A program made the position numbers and the translations under genes. This document shows, in pieces, positions 22,611 through 33,981 of a stretch of DNA of 64,000 nucleotides. Numbering within the stretch: the stretch's first letter is position 1; every line of letters begins with the position of its first letter. Origin of the DNA: Nothopassalora personata (lineage: Eukaryota; Ascomycota; Dothideomycetes; Mycosphaerellales; Mycosphaerellaceae). Under the pieces are notes generated by a model. That model made no database searches and had not been told where the DNA came from. It saw only the letters and a list, made by a program, of their open reading frames with translations. The stretch is taken from the NCBI GenBank assembly GCA_033816765.1, contig CM066287.1, forward strand, positions 2,046,001 to 2,110,000, in the 5' to 3' direction.

Positions 22611-24231
22611 CGAACACGAGGCTCGTGGTGGGTGCGAGGCCTATCGATGCACGCTTCAGATAGAATCACTTGATTTGGGGGAACCATGCCAACTCACGGG
22701 TAGCACTTTCTTAGGTAGCTGTGTGTGTGGCGCTGGACGAGAATGCGATGCGTCGATCACTGGAGTCGGTGTGATGAGATGTTGTCATCGCTCATGTAGG
22801 AGGTAGAGCAAAGCTGAAAGCAAAAGAGCGCAGAACGAGAACAGGGCAGGGAGAGTCTTTGCAAAAACAACAGAAAGGTCACGCGTGTATGTGTGATAGG
22901 AGAGGTCCAAGCACTTTGGCGAGGAAATCACAACATTTCTTGAACAAATCTCCCACGGCGCTCACAAAGGCGCAAGGGAACGGTGGTGTACTCAGCAGAG
23001 ACAATCATGGACCGACGCCCCCAGCATCGACTGTACCACAGAAGAAGAAGCTCACAGCAGATTTAGTGCCGCCGGGCAGCGGCAATTCTGCTTGGATGGT
23101 CAGATTTTCTCCGGCCCACGCAGCCATCACGCCTCGACGGTGTGTCTGCCAGCTCGGAGAGCCGGTGAGAAGCTAGTAGGCCGTCGTGGTACTCCAGGAC
23201 TGGTTTGCTGCGCGAGACGTGCACATCAGTACATCCGTCCCTTCGACCTGATGTCCGTGGATGCTGGGAGACTTTGACGGTACTTCTAAGGTTTCCCTTC
23301 GAAATGGGCAACGCAGGACGTTGTATCCAAGGCCAACGATGGAGCTGACCCTCTTCTGGACTGGAGTCCTGAAGGAAGAGGAACAGGGACCGGGTGCAGT
23401 TCTGGAAGCACAACCGCGCAAGGGAGAATTCGTGTCTTGCAGTAAGCTGCATATGAAGTCGCACAACCAAGCGCACGAAACAAGGTTGGCTAAACCGCGG
23501 CGCTTCTCATCATGTCCACAGCATCGCGGAATCGTCTTGTGTAGCTGTAACCTCACGTTTCCGAAAATTGATGTTGCAGACGAGGCGCGTCTGTCAAATT
23601 CATGCACACAATCTCAGTCGGCGTCGGAGGCACAATCGCAGGGCAAGCAAGCCGACGACTACCACAAGAAGATTCGAAACAGCGTCACTACCACTCTGTA
23701 TGTTGCCGTATCCCAAGGCACAAATGTAACCGCGCGCATGGCAGTGCCGTTTCGTGGTCTCTGCCGCTTTCCAGACGGACCATACGTCTGGTGCAGCGAC
23801 CCAGGATCGGGACCTGGCGCACTGTCAAACGTACGCCTTTGCATACAGCGACAACTGCGCGGGTGTCGTGATCGGCTCCTACTTCATGATTTGATATCGT
23901 GGCACCATCCTACGAAATGCTTCAGCAGGCGCCGGAATGGCTCCCCTTCGCAGGGTGGCAGCAACATCACAACACGCAGCTATGGGTTGTCAGCTATAGT
24001 AATGACTAAATACCCATGAGCATCGTGCAACGCTCTCATGCAGGATTCCAAGAATCCCGCTGTCCTCGTTGTGCTTGCAAACATTGCTCATGAAATGTGA
24101 CCGATTGAGCGCGTCGTGCATGGATGCGCCTGATGCCCGAATCTGTCGTCTCTTCGGGGTTGCGTCGCGATCTGGTTTCCTGAACGGTCTCAACCATTAT
24201 CGAGGCGCACATGCGCGGTCGGCGTGTTGCC
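22611..24231. other. Intergenic, about 1.6 kb
   Basis: The upstream flank of the Ser/Pro/Arg-rich gene and the downstream flank of Sen1. A 252-aa plus-strand open frame (23261-24019) has irregular composition and no recognisable domain, and I do not call it. Confidence 0.4.
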
Positions 24232-27200
24232 TCAACGCTTCTTCGGCTTAGGAGCGAAGACATTCGGTTGCGGTCTCTTGAAAGCCTTCTTCGGCGGGGC
24301 GATTCCTCCTGCAGGCTTCGTGTTCCCCTGGCCTGCGGCACCATTATTACTGCCCTCAACAGCTGCCGCGGGAGTACCAGCACGTGACCCTGAAGCGCTC
24401 TTCACGCCCTTATGGTCGACTACGCTATTAGCTGGAGACGCCGAACGCCACTCGTCCTTAATGGCTGGGTCTGGGGTGTCCTTCTTGATCTCGTCTGTCG
24501 ATTGCACTACCTCTGGTCCATCGGCATCGAGCATGTCGATGTCCATGTCATCTTCGGCTTTGAACACCGGCTTTGGATGTTCGCGCTCCTGTTTCATGCC
24601 TCTGATCCTGTCCTCGGCCTTAATAGACACGCCGTCCATTCTGTCCGCATCGTGTGCAGTGCTATTGCGCGATCCTGTGGCTGGCCTTGAGTCTCGCGAC
24701 TGCTTGAATGACTTGCCTGCGCTAGCTTCACCTTGATCCGTAGAATGCTTGCGCTTGCGCTCATGCGTCGCCTCGTTATCAGGAGCAGGCGCAGAGCGGC
24801 GGCCTTCAGTGTCATTGCCCATTTGACTGACATGATTGTTAATATCCAGCATAGAATGGGTAGGCACCGTCGACTGTTGCGCGGGGAAGTCGCTGCTTGG
24901 TCTCTTCAACATGTCTTTGAGGCCCTGGCCGGCTGTGTGGAGATCCCGAGCTTTTGCGTTGTCGATCAACATCTTCCAGTATCGACCTCTGGAGAGACTC
25001 TCGGAGTTTCCAAGAACCCATAAGCTTGACTTTGCTCGGGTGAGGCCGACGTTCATACGCCTGATGTCCTGCAAGAAACCAATTCCACCTGCTGAGCTAG
25101 CACGCACACAAGAGAAGATGATGATCTCGCATTCACGACCTTGGAAAGCATCGGTCGTGTTGAATTCGATAAAATCCTGGATGCCTTCTCCATACTTGTT
25201 GGCAAAGCGGCGCTTGATCTCCTTGAGTTGCGACCTATACGGAGTGATGATACCGATCTTGTTGCCCCAATCGAGACTGCTGAAGTCCGCCCTTAGTCGG
25301 TCGTATAGCAGCATTGCAATATCGATCTCTGCCAGGTTGATGTACGATTTCGCCGAGGTTTGCTGTTGGCCAGCAACGTCAAAGAAACGATACGGCGCCA
25401 ACAGAGCCCTGGAGTGCCATGGTTGCTTGCGCAATTCCGCCATGTTCGGACCATCCATGAGCTTGCCGTCGTAGAAGGTTTCGCTTGGGAAGAAGCTGAT
25501 GTCTGGGTGCATACGATATTGCGTGTCCAAGAGATGGACCTGGTTCCGGAAGTTGTTCTGCATCCGCACGAAGAGACTCTGCTCGTACTGGAACTTCTGC
25601 GCTTCCTTGGAGAATACAGTCGGTGGTAGCTGATTTGGATCACCCACCATGATGCACTTGATGCAGCCGTACTTGAGCGGAATAAGCGACTCCATCTCTA
25701 CACACTGCGCCGCTTCATCAATGATGACACTCTCAAACTCCACGGAGAGGGCTTGGAACATGTCATGACCACTTCCGCTTAGCGTAGCGCAGACAACGTG
25801 TGCCTCTTCAAGGACGGTCTGCTGGACACGCCGCCTGTTCAGCTCTTTTTCACGGCCTGCATTGCGCTGTTGGTCCTTGAGACTGTCGATGCGAGTGCCG
25901 AGCATTGCTTTCTGGCGCTTGATGCGGTTGATATCGTCCTCGAGCCTCTTGCGATCTCCGGGCTCTAGCTTCTGGGTGCCACTCTCATCTTCGTCGCGCT
26001 GCTGATAGAATTCGCGCAGCTGGGCAGACACCTGCTTGTGCTCTTCGAAAATTTGATTGTCCTTTTCGAACTGTTTCGAGTCCTGCTGAGGCCCTCCTAA
26101 TTTCTTATCCACCAGGTTGTCCAGGACGACCTCGGACACTTGTGCGCTAATGTTGTCGCTTTTGCCGATGCGGACGACGTTTATCTTGTGGCTGACACCT
26201 TGCTTTGTCTTGATACCAGCCATGAGACGCACGCACAGTTCGTCGACGGCTGCATTGCTGGGTGCACAGACCAGGAGTTTCTTGACTGGTGCGTCGCTGC
26301 CGCCGTTTGCAGTATTGCCTTTCGGCATTGTGATACGAGTCGCTCCTGTAGGGCCATTGCTCAAGGTTTGAGAGAGTAGACCACCCACGATAGCTGTGAT
26401 CGTCTTCGTTTTACCTGAACCCGGTGGACCTTGAATGAGTGAGAAGCCTTCGTTCTCGAGCGCAGCATTGACGGCTTCAGACTGGGCTCGATTGAGACCA
26501 TACACTTCCGCCATAGATGAGATTTGCTTGTCGCTGAAGTCATATCTCGAAGATGGCTTCGCGCGCACGATCTGATTGCATAAATCGTAATACTGCAAGG
26601 CCTTTAGAGCGCCGTATTGTCGTTCCAGAGGGATAATGCTCATGACCTTGACTCCATAGATGACTGCCTGCATAGTGAGCTTCGGGGCGAGCGCTGAAGC
26701 TGGCATCATCTGGTACACAATCTCACAATGCGCTTTCTGTCGCGTTGTTTTCTGCACTCTGGCAAGACAGTGAGGTGCTGTGGAGTCCTCGGCAGGCTTC
26801 TTCGACGTGGAGAGCAAGATAATGTCGCTTTCTCTCAGATCTGCTTCGCGCTGTTCTGGGTGCCCGATGATGCTGCTGAATTCAATAAACTGGTCGACGT
26901 TACTCCGGTTCTGAACCTTGAGCTCGTACGGCTTGGACTGATTCTCTTCCCGTGCTCGGACCATGCCCTGCCATGCCTCCAGCGTGAGAAGAGGCTCGAA
27001 AGTCGCTTGATATGAGAGAGGATCCCTGAAAGAATTCTCCACGGCTCTGAAGTCCTGGGGACCAGAACCTGGTGGATAATCTTCTCCATGGAAGAAGTCC
27101 CAGCCTAGCATGGTTTGGTATAGCGGGCCTAGCGCTGGCTTCAGACGAGCCCGCATGTCCTTGATCGAGCGAGCAGTCTTCTGTATTCGCGTCGGGCCGC

Positions 27201-30200
27201 TCTTGACCTCGGGCTTCAGGCCAGTCGCGCCGCTGAAATCTACTGCTGGACGCTGCTGCTTCTTTGGCTTGTCTGACGTCCCAAAAAGATCATCATCCAG
27301 GTCATCATCTTCGTCCTCGTCTGACTCAAGGTCATCATCGTTGATCATCACAGTCTGTCCATCAGTGCCATGGTCTGCGCCGTAGTTGCCAATACCAGCC
27401 ACGCCGCTGCCTGCGCCAAGACCCTTCGCTTTTGCGATGATTTCCTGCCGCTTGCGTTCCGCTTCTTCTTTGGCCTGCTTTCGCTTGAGCAAGAAGTTGT
27501 TGGACTCTTCTTGCTTCTTCATTGCAGCCTTTTGGGCTGCGAGGGTCGGCACTTTCTGCATTGGCTTCTTCTCCTCAGCCTTCCTTCTCTCTGCAGCACT
27601 GGACCATTTGTCAAGATCTATCACGCCCTTCGGTCCGCTGGTATGTGACGGTGTAGACGAGCCTGAACGATCACCAGATGATGCTGCCCATCCGGCGAGT
27701 GATCCTTGCTTCGTCCGCTTGGGTCCTTCAGTTTCGGAGTGATCTGAGGCCGATAATGACTCGCCCAGATGTCGCTCCAAAGCCTGCTGCAGCTCGGCCT
27801 TGTGATTCATGGTCAACTTAGTCTTCACCTTTGCGTTTCTGCTGACGCTTGAGCTGACGATCACATCCTGGAGCCAGCTGGAGGTTTCGGTGCCCACTCT
27901 GATGTTGACCTCTTGAAATCTGGTGAGCATCTTGCCGGTGATGCTCACACACCGCGTGATCAGATACTCGTCTCTGAGGCGCAGCCACTTCGTGATATGC
28001 CCGAATGCTTTGTTAGGCAAAAGAAGAAGTTGCTTGCCAGTGCCAGAGGATACCTGTATGCTGCCACCTTCTATGGTGCTCGCTATGACTGCATACTGGT
28101 CGAACACAAATTCGGCGAGGTCCATGGTGTCGCGACAGAATTCCTGCATCATGGCCTTATCGTATCCGAGACTGCTCCACCCCTCGGTACGCGAGAAGAC
28201 CATCTCGAGGAAAGCCCAGGTCTGAACCCACAGGATCCGGAGAGCTGTGAGCTCCGTCTCCCTCGAGGTTGTTTTCGCTCTGAGCACACCATCTTGGTCG
28301 TCACAAAGACAGCTGAAGATATCTCTCAAAAGCTTGAGCAGCATTGAACAAGGACCGAAGATGCGAGCGTTGACGATGGTCTTCAACGACGATCCGAATG
28401 CTGGCATGGCACTGCTGTAGTAGGCCTTGATTAGATGCATAATGCTCTCACGTCGGCTGTCTTCGCCAGTGAACGTCTTCAACAATGTGAGCGCATTTGC
28501 GTGTATCGTGTCGTTTCCGTTGAAGAGCAGCGAAACAATGCCTGTCATGGCCTCGGGCAGGCATAACAAGTCGAGCAGCTGGTCGTAACTGAAAGAATCA
28601 AGACGGTCCAAGAAATCAGTGGCGATGTAGCCGAGTATTCGGTTCAAGGCGTTGTTCCAGCTTTCGGCCGGCTTCGTTGCGGCTGTCACGATTTTGGGAG
28701 GCAGCGGATCCAGGGATAGTAGCCCACCCATACCACGGATGATGGCAATGAGCAGCGAAGGGTGGCCAGGCTTGACGTGGCGCATACTTATCTTCCAGAT
28801 GTTCAGACTCGACACACCGATCTCATGATCCAACTCACGCCTGGAATCAATCATCTTGCGGTCGCGCGACAGACTCTTAACGTCGAGAGCCAAAAGATTC
28901 TGGATGATGTCCAGAGCGAGATTCTGATTGTCAGAGATCTGTAGCTCCTCCTTCTTCTCAATGCCCTCAAGTTGCTCCAAGATGTCTCCAATATAGTCCT
29001 TGGATACAGCTTCGATGAGATGTGTATACGCAGGTCCGCCGTCGAGGTCTCTCATCAATATCTTGATCGCTTCTTGCAGACATAAGAGACATCTATTCCA
29101 CATGACAGTACTTGCAAAATGTGAGTACTTGTCTGCCTGGAAATCCTTCAAGCACAAGCGAAGCAGTGTCCGCAGGGGTGGTACCAGATTGCTTGCTTTG
29201 ATGCTTTTGACGAACGGATCCAGCCATTCCACTTGCTGCGCGAAATACTTCTGTGGGTCACGCTCGTGATCCTTCCTCGAGGTAAACACACGCTCCAGCT
29301 GCTTGGCCTTGGAAGCCACGTCGAGAACGGTAGAGGGAGACACGGAGCCCATTGCTTCCCAGAAATCGACGGGCGAAAGTTTGAGCAGGATACCATAGCA
29401 GCCGAAAAGATCGAATGCGTGGTCCTGATCAACTTGGAAGTGTTCGAGTGAGAGCGTATAGATGTTGACGTCCATGGCTCGTAGGTGATTCGTGACCAAG
29501 TCTTTGTCGAACTTTTCGAGCAGCATGCGTGTACCGCGCCAAAAGACGGGCAGGAATCTGGCATCAAGGTTGACGACATGGACTCGCCCTGCTGCTCCCT
29601 CCAGGAACGGTTTGACCCCGGACTCGAACTCAGTCGGTAGGATGTTGCGCTTCAGCTTCAGAATGTTTCGCTCCGCCCACGCGAATCTCTCTGCGTTCGT
29701 AGAAAACAGAAATGCCACGGTCGCGGGAGCTACTCCCGGCAGAGAGAACTTCTTGTTGACTTGAGCCAGTCTGAAAGGCTTATCGAAGTGCTGTGCGAGC
29801 AGTTCTTCGCTGCAAAGGAACGGGCGGCACTGCAAGGCCTCAAACATGGCATACATGCCCGCCTCTCCCGCGGCTGTTATCTTGCGCTTACTAGGTTCCA
29901 TGTCCAGTAGAGCCTCGGTCGCCTGGTCCAGACCCGTCTTGATTCTCTCGTTGTTCATGCCGTCGTACTTGTCGAGAAACGCTCGGACTTCGTCCGCATC
30001 ATATTCAGCCTCGAGGTGCGATTTGAGCCATGCCCGTGATCGATGAAACTCTCGAATACAGATATCACAGCGGGTGAGCTGCGTCTTGAGGTGGTGCTTG
30101 AGCTTTGTCTGGTACGGCACGGCATCATCTCCGTCGAAGGCCATGATCTGTGTGGCTGATAGAGCATCTTCCTTTCGCTGTGTCGCCTCTTTCAATTTGG

Positions 30201-30357
30201 CCAGCCGCCTCGTCTTCTCCGCCTCGCTCTCCGGCCTGCTGAGGTCGAGGTCGTCGATGTAGTAGACGCCGAGCTCGTCATCGCTGGTGCGTGGGCAGAA
30301 CCAGTGGACGCCGTCGTCGAGATTGGTGAGTGCCTCGAGCTTCTGAACGGCCTCCAT
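24232..30357 (-). CDS. sen1: Sen1-type RNA/DNA helicase (superfamily 1B)
   Basis: A single 2041-aa exon, close to the usual Sen1 length. Residues 1 to about 1100 form the SEN1 N-terminal alpha-helical region. The helicase core follows: Walker A 'GPPGSGKTKT' (about 1310), 'CAPSNAAVDEL', DEAA box 'IIDEAAQCVE' (about 1545), 'GDPNQLPPTV', 'DTQYRMHPDI', 'TTDAFQGRECEIIIFSCVRA' and 'VGLTRAKSSLWVLG'. All the motifs expected for an active Upf1-like helicase are present. The C-terminal 250 residues are charged and disordered and end in a basic, NLS-like 'KAFKRPQPNVFAPKPKKR'. By family knowledge Sen1 ends RNA polymerase II transcription at non-coding RNAs, resolves R-loops and binds the polymerase CTD in the nucleus. 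ATG at 30357. Confidence 0.96.
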   Translation of the reverse strand: MEAVQKLEALTNLDDGVHWFCPRTSDDELGVYYIDDLDLSRPESEAEKTRRLAKLKEATQRKEDALSATQIMAFDGDDAVPYQTKLKHHLKTQLTRCDICIREFHRSRAWLKSHLEAEYDADEVRAFLDKYDGMNNERIKTGLDQATEALLDMEPSKRKITAAGEAGMYAMFEALQCRPFLCSEELLAQHFDKPFRLAQVNKKFSLPGVAPATVAFLFSTNAERFAWAERNILKLKRNILPTEFESGVKPFLEGAAGRVHVVNLDARFLPVFWRGTRMLLEKFDKDLVTNHLRAMDVNIYTLSLEHFQVDQDHAFDLFGCYGILLKLSPVDFWEAMGSVSPSTVLDVASKAKQLERVFTSRKDHERDPQKYFAQQVEWLDPFVKSIKASNLVPPLRTLLRLCLKDFQADKYSHFASTVMWNRCLLCLQEAIKILMRDLDGGPAYTHLIEAVSKDYIGDILEQLEGIEKKEELQISDNQNLALDIIQNLLALDVKSLSRDRKMIDSRRELDHEIGVSSLNIWKISMRHVKPGHPSLLIAIIRGMGGLLSLDPLPPKIVTAATKPAESWNNALNRILGYIATDFLDRLDSFSYDQLLDLLCLPEAMTGIVSLLFNGNDTIHANALTLLKTFTGEDSRRESIMHLIKAYYSSAMPAFGSSLKTIVNARIFGPCSMLLKLLRDIFSCLCDDQDGVLRAKTTSRETELTALRILWVQTWAFLEMVFSRTEGWSSLGYDKAMMQEFCRDTMDLAEFVFDQYAVIASTIEGGSIQVSSGTGKQLLLLPNKAFGHITKWLRLRDEYLITRCVSITGKMLTRFQEVNIRVGTETSSWLQDVIVSSSVSRNAKVKTKLTMNHKAELQQALERHLGESLSASDHSETEGPKRTKQGSLAGWAASSGDRSGSSTPSHTSGPKGVIDLDKWSSAAERRKAEEKKPMQKVPTLAAQKAAMKKQEESNNFLLKRKQAKEEAERKRQEIIAKAKGLGAGSGVAGIGNYGADHGTDGQTVMINDDDLESDEDEDDDLDDDLFGTSDKPKKQQRPAVDFSGATGLKPEVKSGPTRIQKTARSIKDMRARLKPALGPLYQTMLGWDFFHGEDYPPGSGPQDFRAVENSFRDPLSYQATFEPLLTLEAWQGMVRAREENQSKPYELKVQNRSNVDQFIEFSSIIGHPEQREADLRESDIILLSTSKKPAEDSTAPHCLARVQKTTRQKAHCEIVYQMMPASALAPKLTMQAVIYGVKVMSIIPLERQYGALKALQYYDLCNQIVRAKPSSRYDFSDKQISSMAEVYGLNRAQSEAVNAALENEGFSLIQGPPGSGKTKTITAIVGGLLSQTLSNGPTGATRITMPKGNTANGGSDAPVKKLLVCAPSNAAVDELCVRLMAGIKTKQGVSHKINVVRIGKSDNISAQVSEVVLDNLVDKKLGGPQQDSKQFEKDNQIFEEHKQVSAQLREFYQQRDEDESGTQKLEPGDRKRLEDDINRIKRQKAMLGTRIDSLKDQQRNAGREKELNRRRVQQTVLEEAHVVCATLSGSGHDMFQALSVEFESVIIDEAAQCVEMESLIPLKYGCIKCIMVGDPNQLPPTVFSKEAQKFQYEQSLFVRMQNNFRNQVHLLDTQYRMHPDISFFPSETFYDGKLMDGPNMAELRKQPWHSRALLAPYRFFDVAGQQQTSAKSYINLAEIDIAMLLYDRLRADFSSLDWGNKIGIITPYRSQLKEIKRRFANKYGEGIQDFIEFNTTDAFQGRECEIIIFSCVRASSAGGIGFLQDIRRMNVGLTRAKSSLWVLGNSESLSRGRYWKMLIDNAKARDLHTAGQGLKDMLKRPSSDFPAQQSTVPTHSMLDINNHVSQMGNDTEGRRSAPAPDNEATHERKRKHSTDQGEASAGKSFKQSRDSRPATGSRNSTAHDADRMDGVSIKAEDRIRGMKQEREHPKPVFKAEDDMDIDMLDADGPEVVQSTDEIKKDTPDPAIKDEWRSASPANSVVDHKGVKSASGSRAGTPAAAVEGSNNGAAGQGNTKPAGGIAPPKKAFKRPQPNVFAPKPKKR

Positions 30358-31069
30358 CTCTCATGCCCCGGGCCACAGAGGCCCGGCCTGCGGATCACAG
30401 AGGATGTGCCGCAGTCGGCAGCTCAATAGGCCGATATCACGAAGTGCACATGTGTTTTTCACAGATGTCACAGCGCACTGCAGCTATCTACTCCTCCACA
30501 CTGGTGACGTCTTCTCAGTGAAGGCCAGCCTTGCTCCGTGCACAGTCGCACGTTATGAGCCTGCTGCTAATAAGTGCCAGGCGCCTGCATGCACCAAGGG
30601 GTGAATAGTGTGCCGCCGAGAAGTGGTGTTGGTGGCAAGACGCTCTGACGGCTTATGTTCGGTGCTGTGGTGGTTGGTCTTGGTGCAAGTGGCTCTCTAA
30701 GAGAGGATCATACCCAAAGAACCGGTTCGGCTTGTCGTTTGCAGAGGTAATGCATTGATTGAAGGATCGCGCTTTCTTTCTTTTCCCATGCGCGTCAGCG
30801 GCAGGGCGGACCGGCGAAAGGGCCGTTCCGCGGCTCGCGTGAACTCTGGCCGCGCCCCTGTCCTGCACGACATCGGGACACCACCACAGCAAACTAGAAC
30901 CCATGTTACTACTTTTCATTGCCTCAGGTTGGTATTCTTGGACATTCTTGGGCACAGCTATTTCTCTGACCTTTCCGTCAGCCGCCTGGTGCTCGGTGGA
31001 CGGCTTCATATATCTACGCTCCGCTCCATTTCGAGGCCTAATTATCGTACCAGGGGATGCTGCCCAAAC
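30358..31069. promoter_or_regulatory. Divergent upstream region of sen1 and the DFGDF-motif gene, 712 bp
   Basis: The flanking genes point away from each other. An open frame upstream of 31070 continues the downstream gene in frame, but its composition differs and a good ATG context at 31070 begins the conserved part. I read this stretch as leader and promoter. Confidence 0.5.
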
Positions 31070-33025
31070 ATGTCTTCAGATCTTTTTGCTGCCTTTGGTG
31101 AAGGGCCACCGCAAGTGAAGCAGAAGCTTTCACATGATGAAAGAGATCAATCACGTGAGATCTCAAAATCTGGCGTGGCACTGGGGAACAAGCCGGCACA
31201 GAACGATGCTTGGCCCCCAGCGTCGACAATCCCTCAAGCAGAGACGACTAATGATTTCGACGATGATGACTTTGGTGACTTCGAAAACGCTGACGACGTT
31301 TCCTTTGCTTCGACGAATACCGATGCCGCAGAAGGTGCCACACACATTCCTGGTAATCCCGCCGCTTCGTATCTAATGCCTGATGAGCCCGAGGTAGAAT
31401 CTCGTCCGAAGGCACAAAAAAGGCCAAAGTCACCGATTCGGGAAGATTCGAACATTGGGAAGCATCCTTTTGCTGGCCACATGGACTTTCTCTTCGGAGC
31501 TGGAGATGATGAATACGACGCAGGACAGGACGATCTTGCAAATCTAGCCAATGACCCAGAAGCGGCTATGGCATATTCGAAGCGAATAATTGCCGAGCAG
31601 GAGGCACGTTCGCAGAGGGAGCAGAGTAAGTCGATCAGCACGATCTCACGGCCGAATGTCGTGGCGACTCGGCCGCAGCAGGTCCAACCTCTGTCGACAC
31701 CAACCCAGGCTTCGGCAAAAGCAGCCAAGTCAGGAACATCCAAGTTGACAACGACTACGCCAAAGCCTCCTGTACAGACGGCAGCATCACAATCTCCTGC
31801 ACGTAGTCAGCTACGGGAGAAGTCTGGCTACGATCCGGCCAAGGACCCAACTGTGCTTTTCGATGCTGAACAGATCTCTGACCACGAGAGCGACAATGAC
31901 GATTTTGGAGACTTTGAGGACCCAACAACACCCGGAGTCGAAGTGACATTGCCTTCCGAGCCTGCTCCTGTGTCGAAATCATCGATGCCGCAGATCGACC
32001 TGCTTGGTCTTGACGATCCTCCAGCGCAGACGGGCCGAGTGAGAAGTGCTTCGATCCGAAAGGCAAACTCTCTGCTGGGACAACCGAAGCACCACAAGTC
32101 ATCGAGTCTAGCAAATGTGGCAAGTCTCCTGGCAGAAGATAATCCGTGGGATGATTTCGAGGTTGCCGGAGCCTCCAAAGCGCCGCCGCCTTCTTCACTT
32201 CCGCCCGCAGCTGTTCATGCTCAAGAAGATCCCTGGGAAGATTTCGAGACTTCCAATGCACCACAGGCTGAAGAGCCATTTACAGACTTCGTCGACGGAA
32301 CAATACCGCAGCCCATACAGCACTTGAATACGCAGAGGCATTCAGCAACCGGACCAGCGATACCTCCCACAAATATCCCACCACCAGCCCTCCTATTGTC
32401 AATATTCCCCTCAACATTCGCTTCTGCCAACGACAATCTCTTCACGCCTCTATCTCGTCTCGACTCTGCTCAACGTAGCCAACTCGCATCCCATCCCGCC
32501 ACACACACGTTCTTACGGACCATTATACAAGAGGCAGTAGTTCTCGCCCACATCATCGCCGGGCGCAAGCTGAGGTGGAAACGAGACCAGATCCTCGCCC
32601 AAAGCATGCGCATCGGCCAGGCAGGTATGGGCGGCAAAAGTGGAATGAAGCTCTCATCTATCGACAAGAGCGAGGCGGTGCAAGAAGAGCGAGAGGCAGC
32701 AGATGCTCTGAGGCTGTGGAAAAGTAACGTCGGTAAACTTCGTGGCGCGATCACCAGCACGAAGACGGCAGCGCCATCTGTGAAGCTCCCTGCTTTGCCT
32801 GACTTGAGCGAGACGATGCCGATCAAGACTTTGAAAAGCATTGAAGGAGGCTTCACAGCGCCTCGTGCTTGTGCGCTTTGCGGCTTGAAACGTGAGGAGA
32901 GGGTCGCGAAGGTTGACATCGACGTGGATGACAGCTTCGGAGAGTGGTGGCTGCAGGGTTATGATATGCATGTGAACTGTCGAAGATGGTGGGAGAGCAA
33001 TAAATCGAAGTTACAATCGCGGTAG
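31070..33025 (+). CDS. Aftiphilin/synergin-like trafficking protein with DFGDF and WxxF acidic motifs
   Basis: Read from ATG 31070 the protein has 651 aa and begins 'MSSDLFAAFGEG'. It carries several acidic short motifs of the kind that bind clathrin-adaptor ear domains: 'DDDFGDFENADD' (about 65-76), a second 'DDFGDFEDP', 'NPWDDFEVA', 'DPWEDFETS' and 'PFTDFVDG'. The rest of the first two-thirds is disordered. The last about 220 residues are ordered and helical ('LLLSIFPSTF', then 'HTFLRTIIQEAVVLAHIIAGRKLRWKRDQ'). They end in a CxxC...HxxxC arrangement ('CALCGLKREER' and 'MHVNCRRWW') that could hold a zinc ion. The motif set fits AP-1/GGA-linked coat accessory proteins at the trans-Golgi or endosomes; this is inference from motifs, with no enzyme activity expected. 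Confidence 0.72.
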   Translation: MSSDLFAAFGEGPPQVKQKLSHDERDQSREISKSGVALGNKPAQNDAWPPASTIPQAETTNDFDDDDFGDFENADDVSFASTNTDAAEGATHIPGNPAASYLMPDEPEVESRPKAQKRPKSPIREDSNIGKHPFAGHMDFLFGAGDDEYDAGQDDLANLANDPEAAMAYSKRIIAEQEARSQREQSKSISTISRPNVVATRPQQVQPLSTPTQASAKAAKSGTSKLTTTTPKPPVQTAASQSPARSQLREKSGYDPAKDPTVLFDAEQISDHESDNDDFGDFEDPTTPGVEVTLPSEPAPVSKSSMPQIDLLGLDDPPAQTGRVRSASIRKANSLLGQPKHHKSSSLANVASLLAEDNPWDDFEVAGASKAPPPSSLPPAAVHAQEDPWEDFETSNAPQAEEPFTDFVDGTIPQPIQHLNTQRHSATGPAIPPTNIPPPALLLSIFPSTFASANDNLFTPLSRLDSAQRSQLASHPATHTFLRTIIQEAVVLAHIIAGRKLRWKRDQILAQSMRIGQAGMGGKSGMKLSSIDKSEAVQEEREAADALRLWKSNVGKLRGAITSTKTAAPSVKLPALPDLSETMPIKTLKSIEGGFTAPRACALCGLKREERVAKVDIDVDDSFGEWWLQGYDMHVNCRRWWESNKSKLQSR

Positions 33026-33981
33026 ACGTCTAATACCTCTTGCCGTGGCCACTCTCGTCCCTCCATCCACGCAAGCGAGCCAGCTAGCACCCGAAAGTTG
33101 ACGCTGTTTTGGCGCGGTCGCGTTGACATTAAGCAAAACCACAGTGGACTGTTACTAGCGACATAGCGTCAATTGGGTAATGGTCAATTGAGCACATCAG
33201 CCAATTCAAATATGTTCGATCCGTCTCGAGTACCCGTCACTAGAAAGATATTCTTCACCTCTTCTGTCCAATCGCAAGGAGCTTCTTCCCGCTATACTGC
33301 GGCCTTGGCCTGAGTTCAAGTACCGAGGCGTGCAGGATAGAACGGATAAAAGATGCGTACTATCAGGGCGGGTGAGATGCAAGTAAGGCTTTCACGTTCC
33401 TTCACTTCACTTTTAGAATCCTCTCTGCCCCGTGCCAAATCCTCTACCATAACGCCACCAAGGTCTTCTTCCGCCATAATCACTTCCACGTCCTGCACCC
33501 AGTCGACGGCCCGCAATCCACTGAGTGTTCCACATCACCCGACGCTTATGGCTTCGTTGGGCCAGCAGGCGAGAGTCGGAGCAGACGAAGACAGATTATC
33601 GGTCGGATCAGTTCGGTGGGAATCTGGAGGTCGGAGGTCGAGGTTCAAGGCACTGTGGCTAAGTTATAGCGTTCGAGGTGTCCTTGAACGCGGAGAATTA
33701 AATGGAACAAGGTGATGTTGTCACTTGAGACGTCTTCAGGCTTTTGATAAAGAGCCAGACGAGGGTTGGGAGAAGTGAGTAACAGCATGAATAGAGTTTG
33801 TCGTCGACCGCCGCAAATGTGCGCAAATTCAAAGGAGGGCACATTTTCATTGTTTTTGTCGTGAACACTACGTCGCAGTCATGGGTGTTTAGTTTGATCT
33901 AAAGCTTGGAAGAGAACGAGACGTGGTATCAGTCGCATGAAGCATGAAGTCATTGCTCAATGCTCATTGACCTCTCATTCC
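33026..33981. other. Intergenic, about 955 bp
   Basis: A minus-strand open stretch near 33340-33516 reads 'VDWVQDVEVIMAEEDLGG' and looks coding-like. It has no intact extension on either side and could be a decayed exon. Nothing else is seen. Confidence 0.35.

Noticed and set aside
23261..24019. 252-codon plus-strand open frame downstream of Sen1
   Set aside because: Irregular composition, no domain, no promoter-like context and no conserved motif seen.
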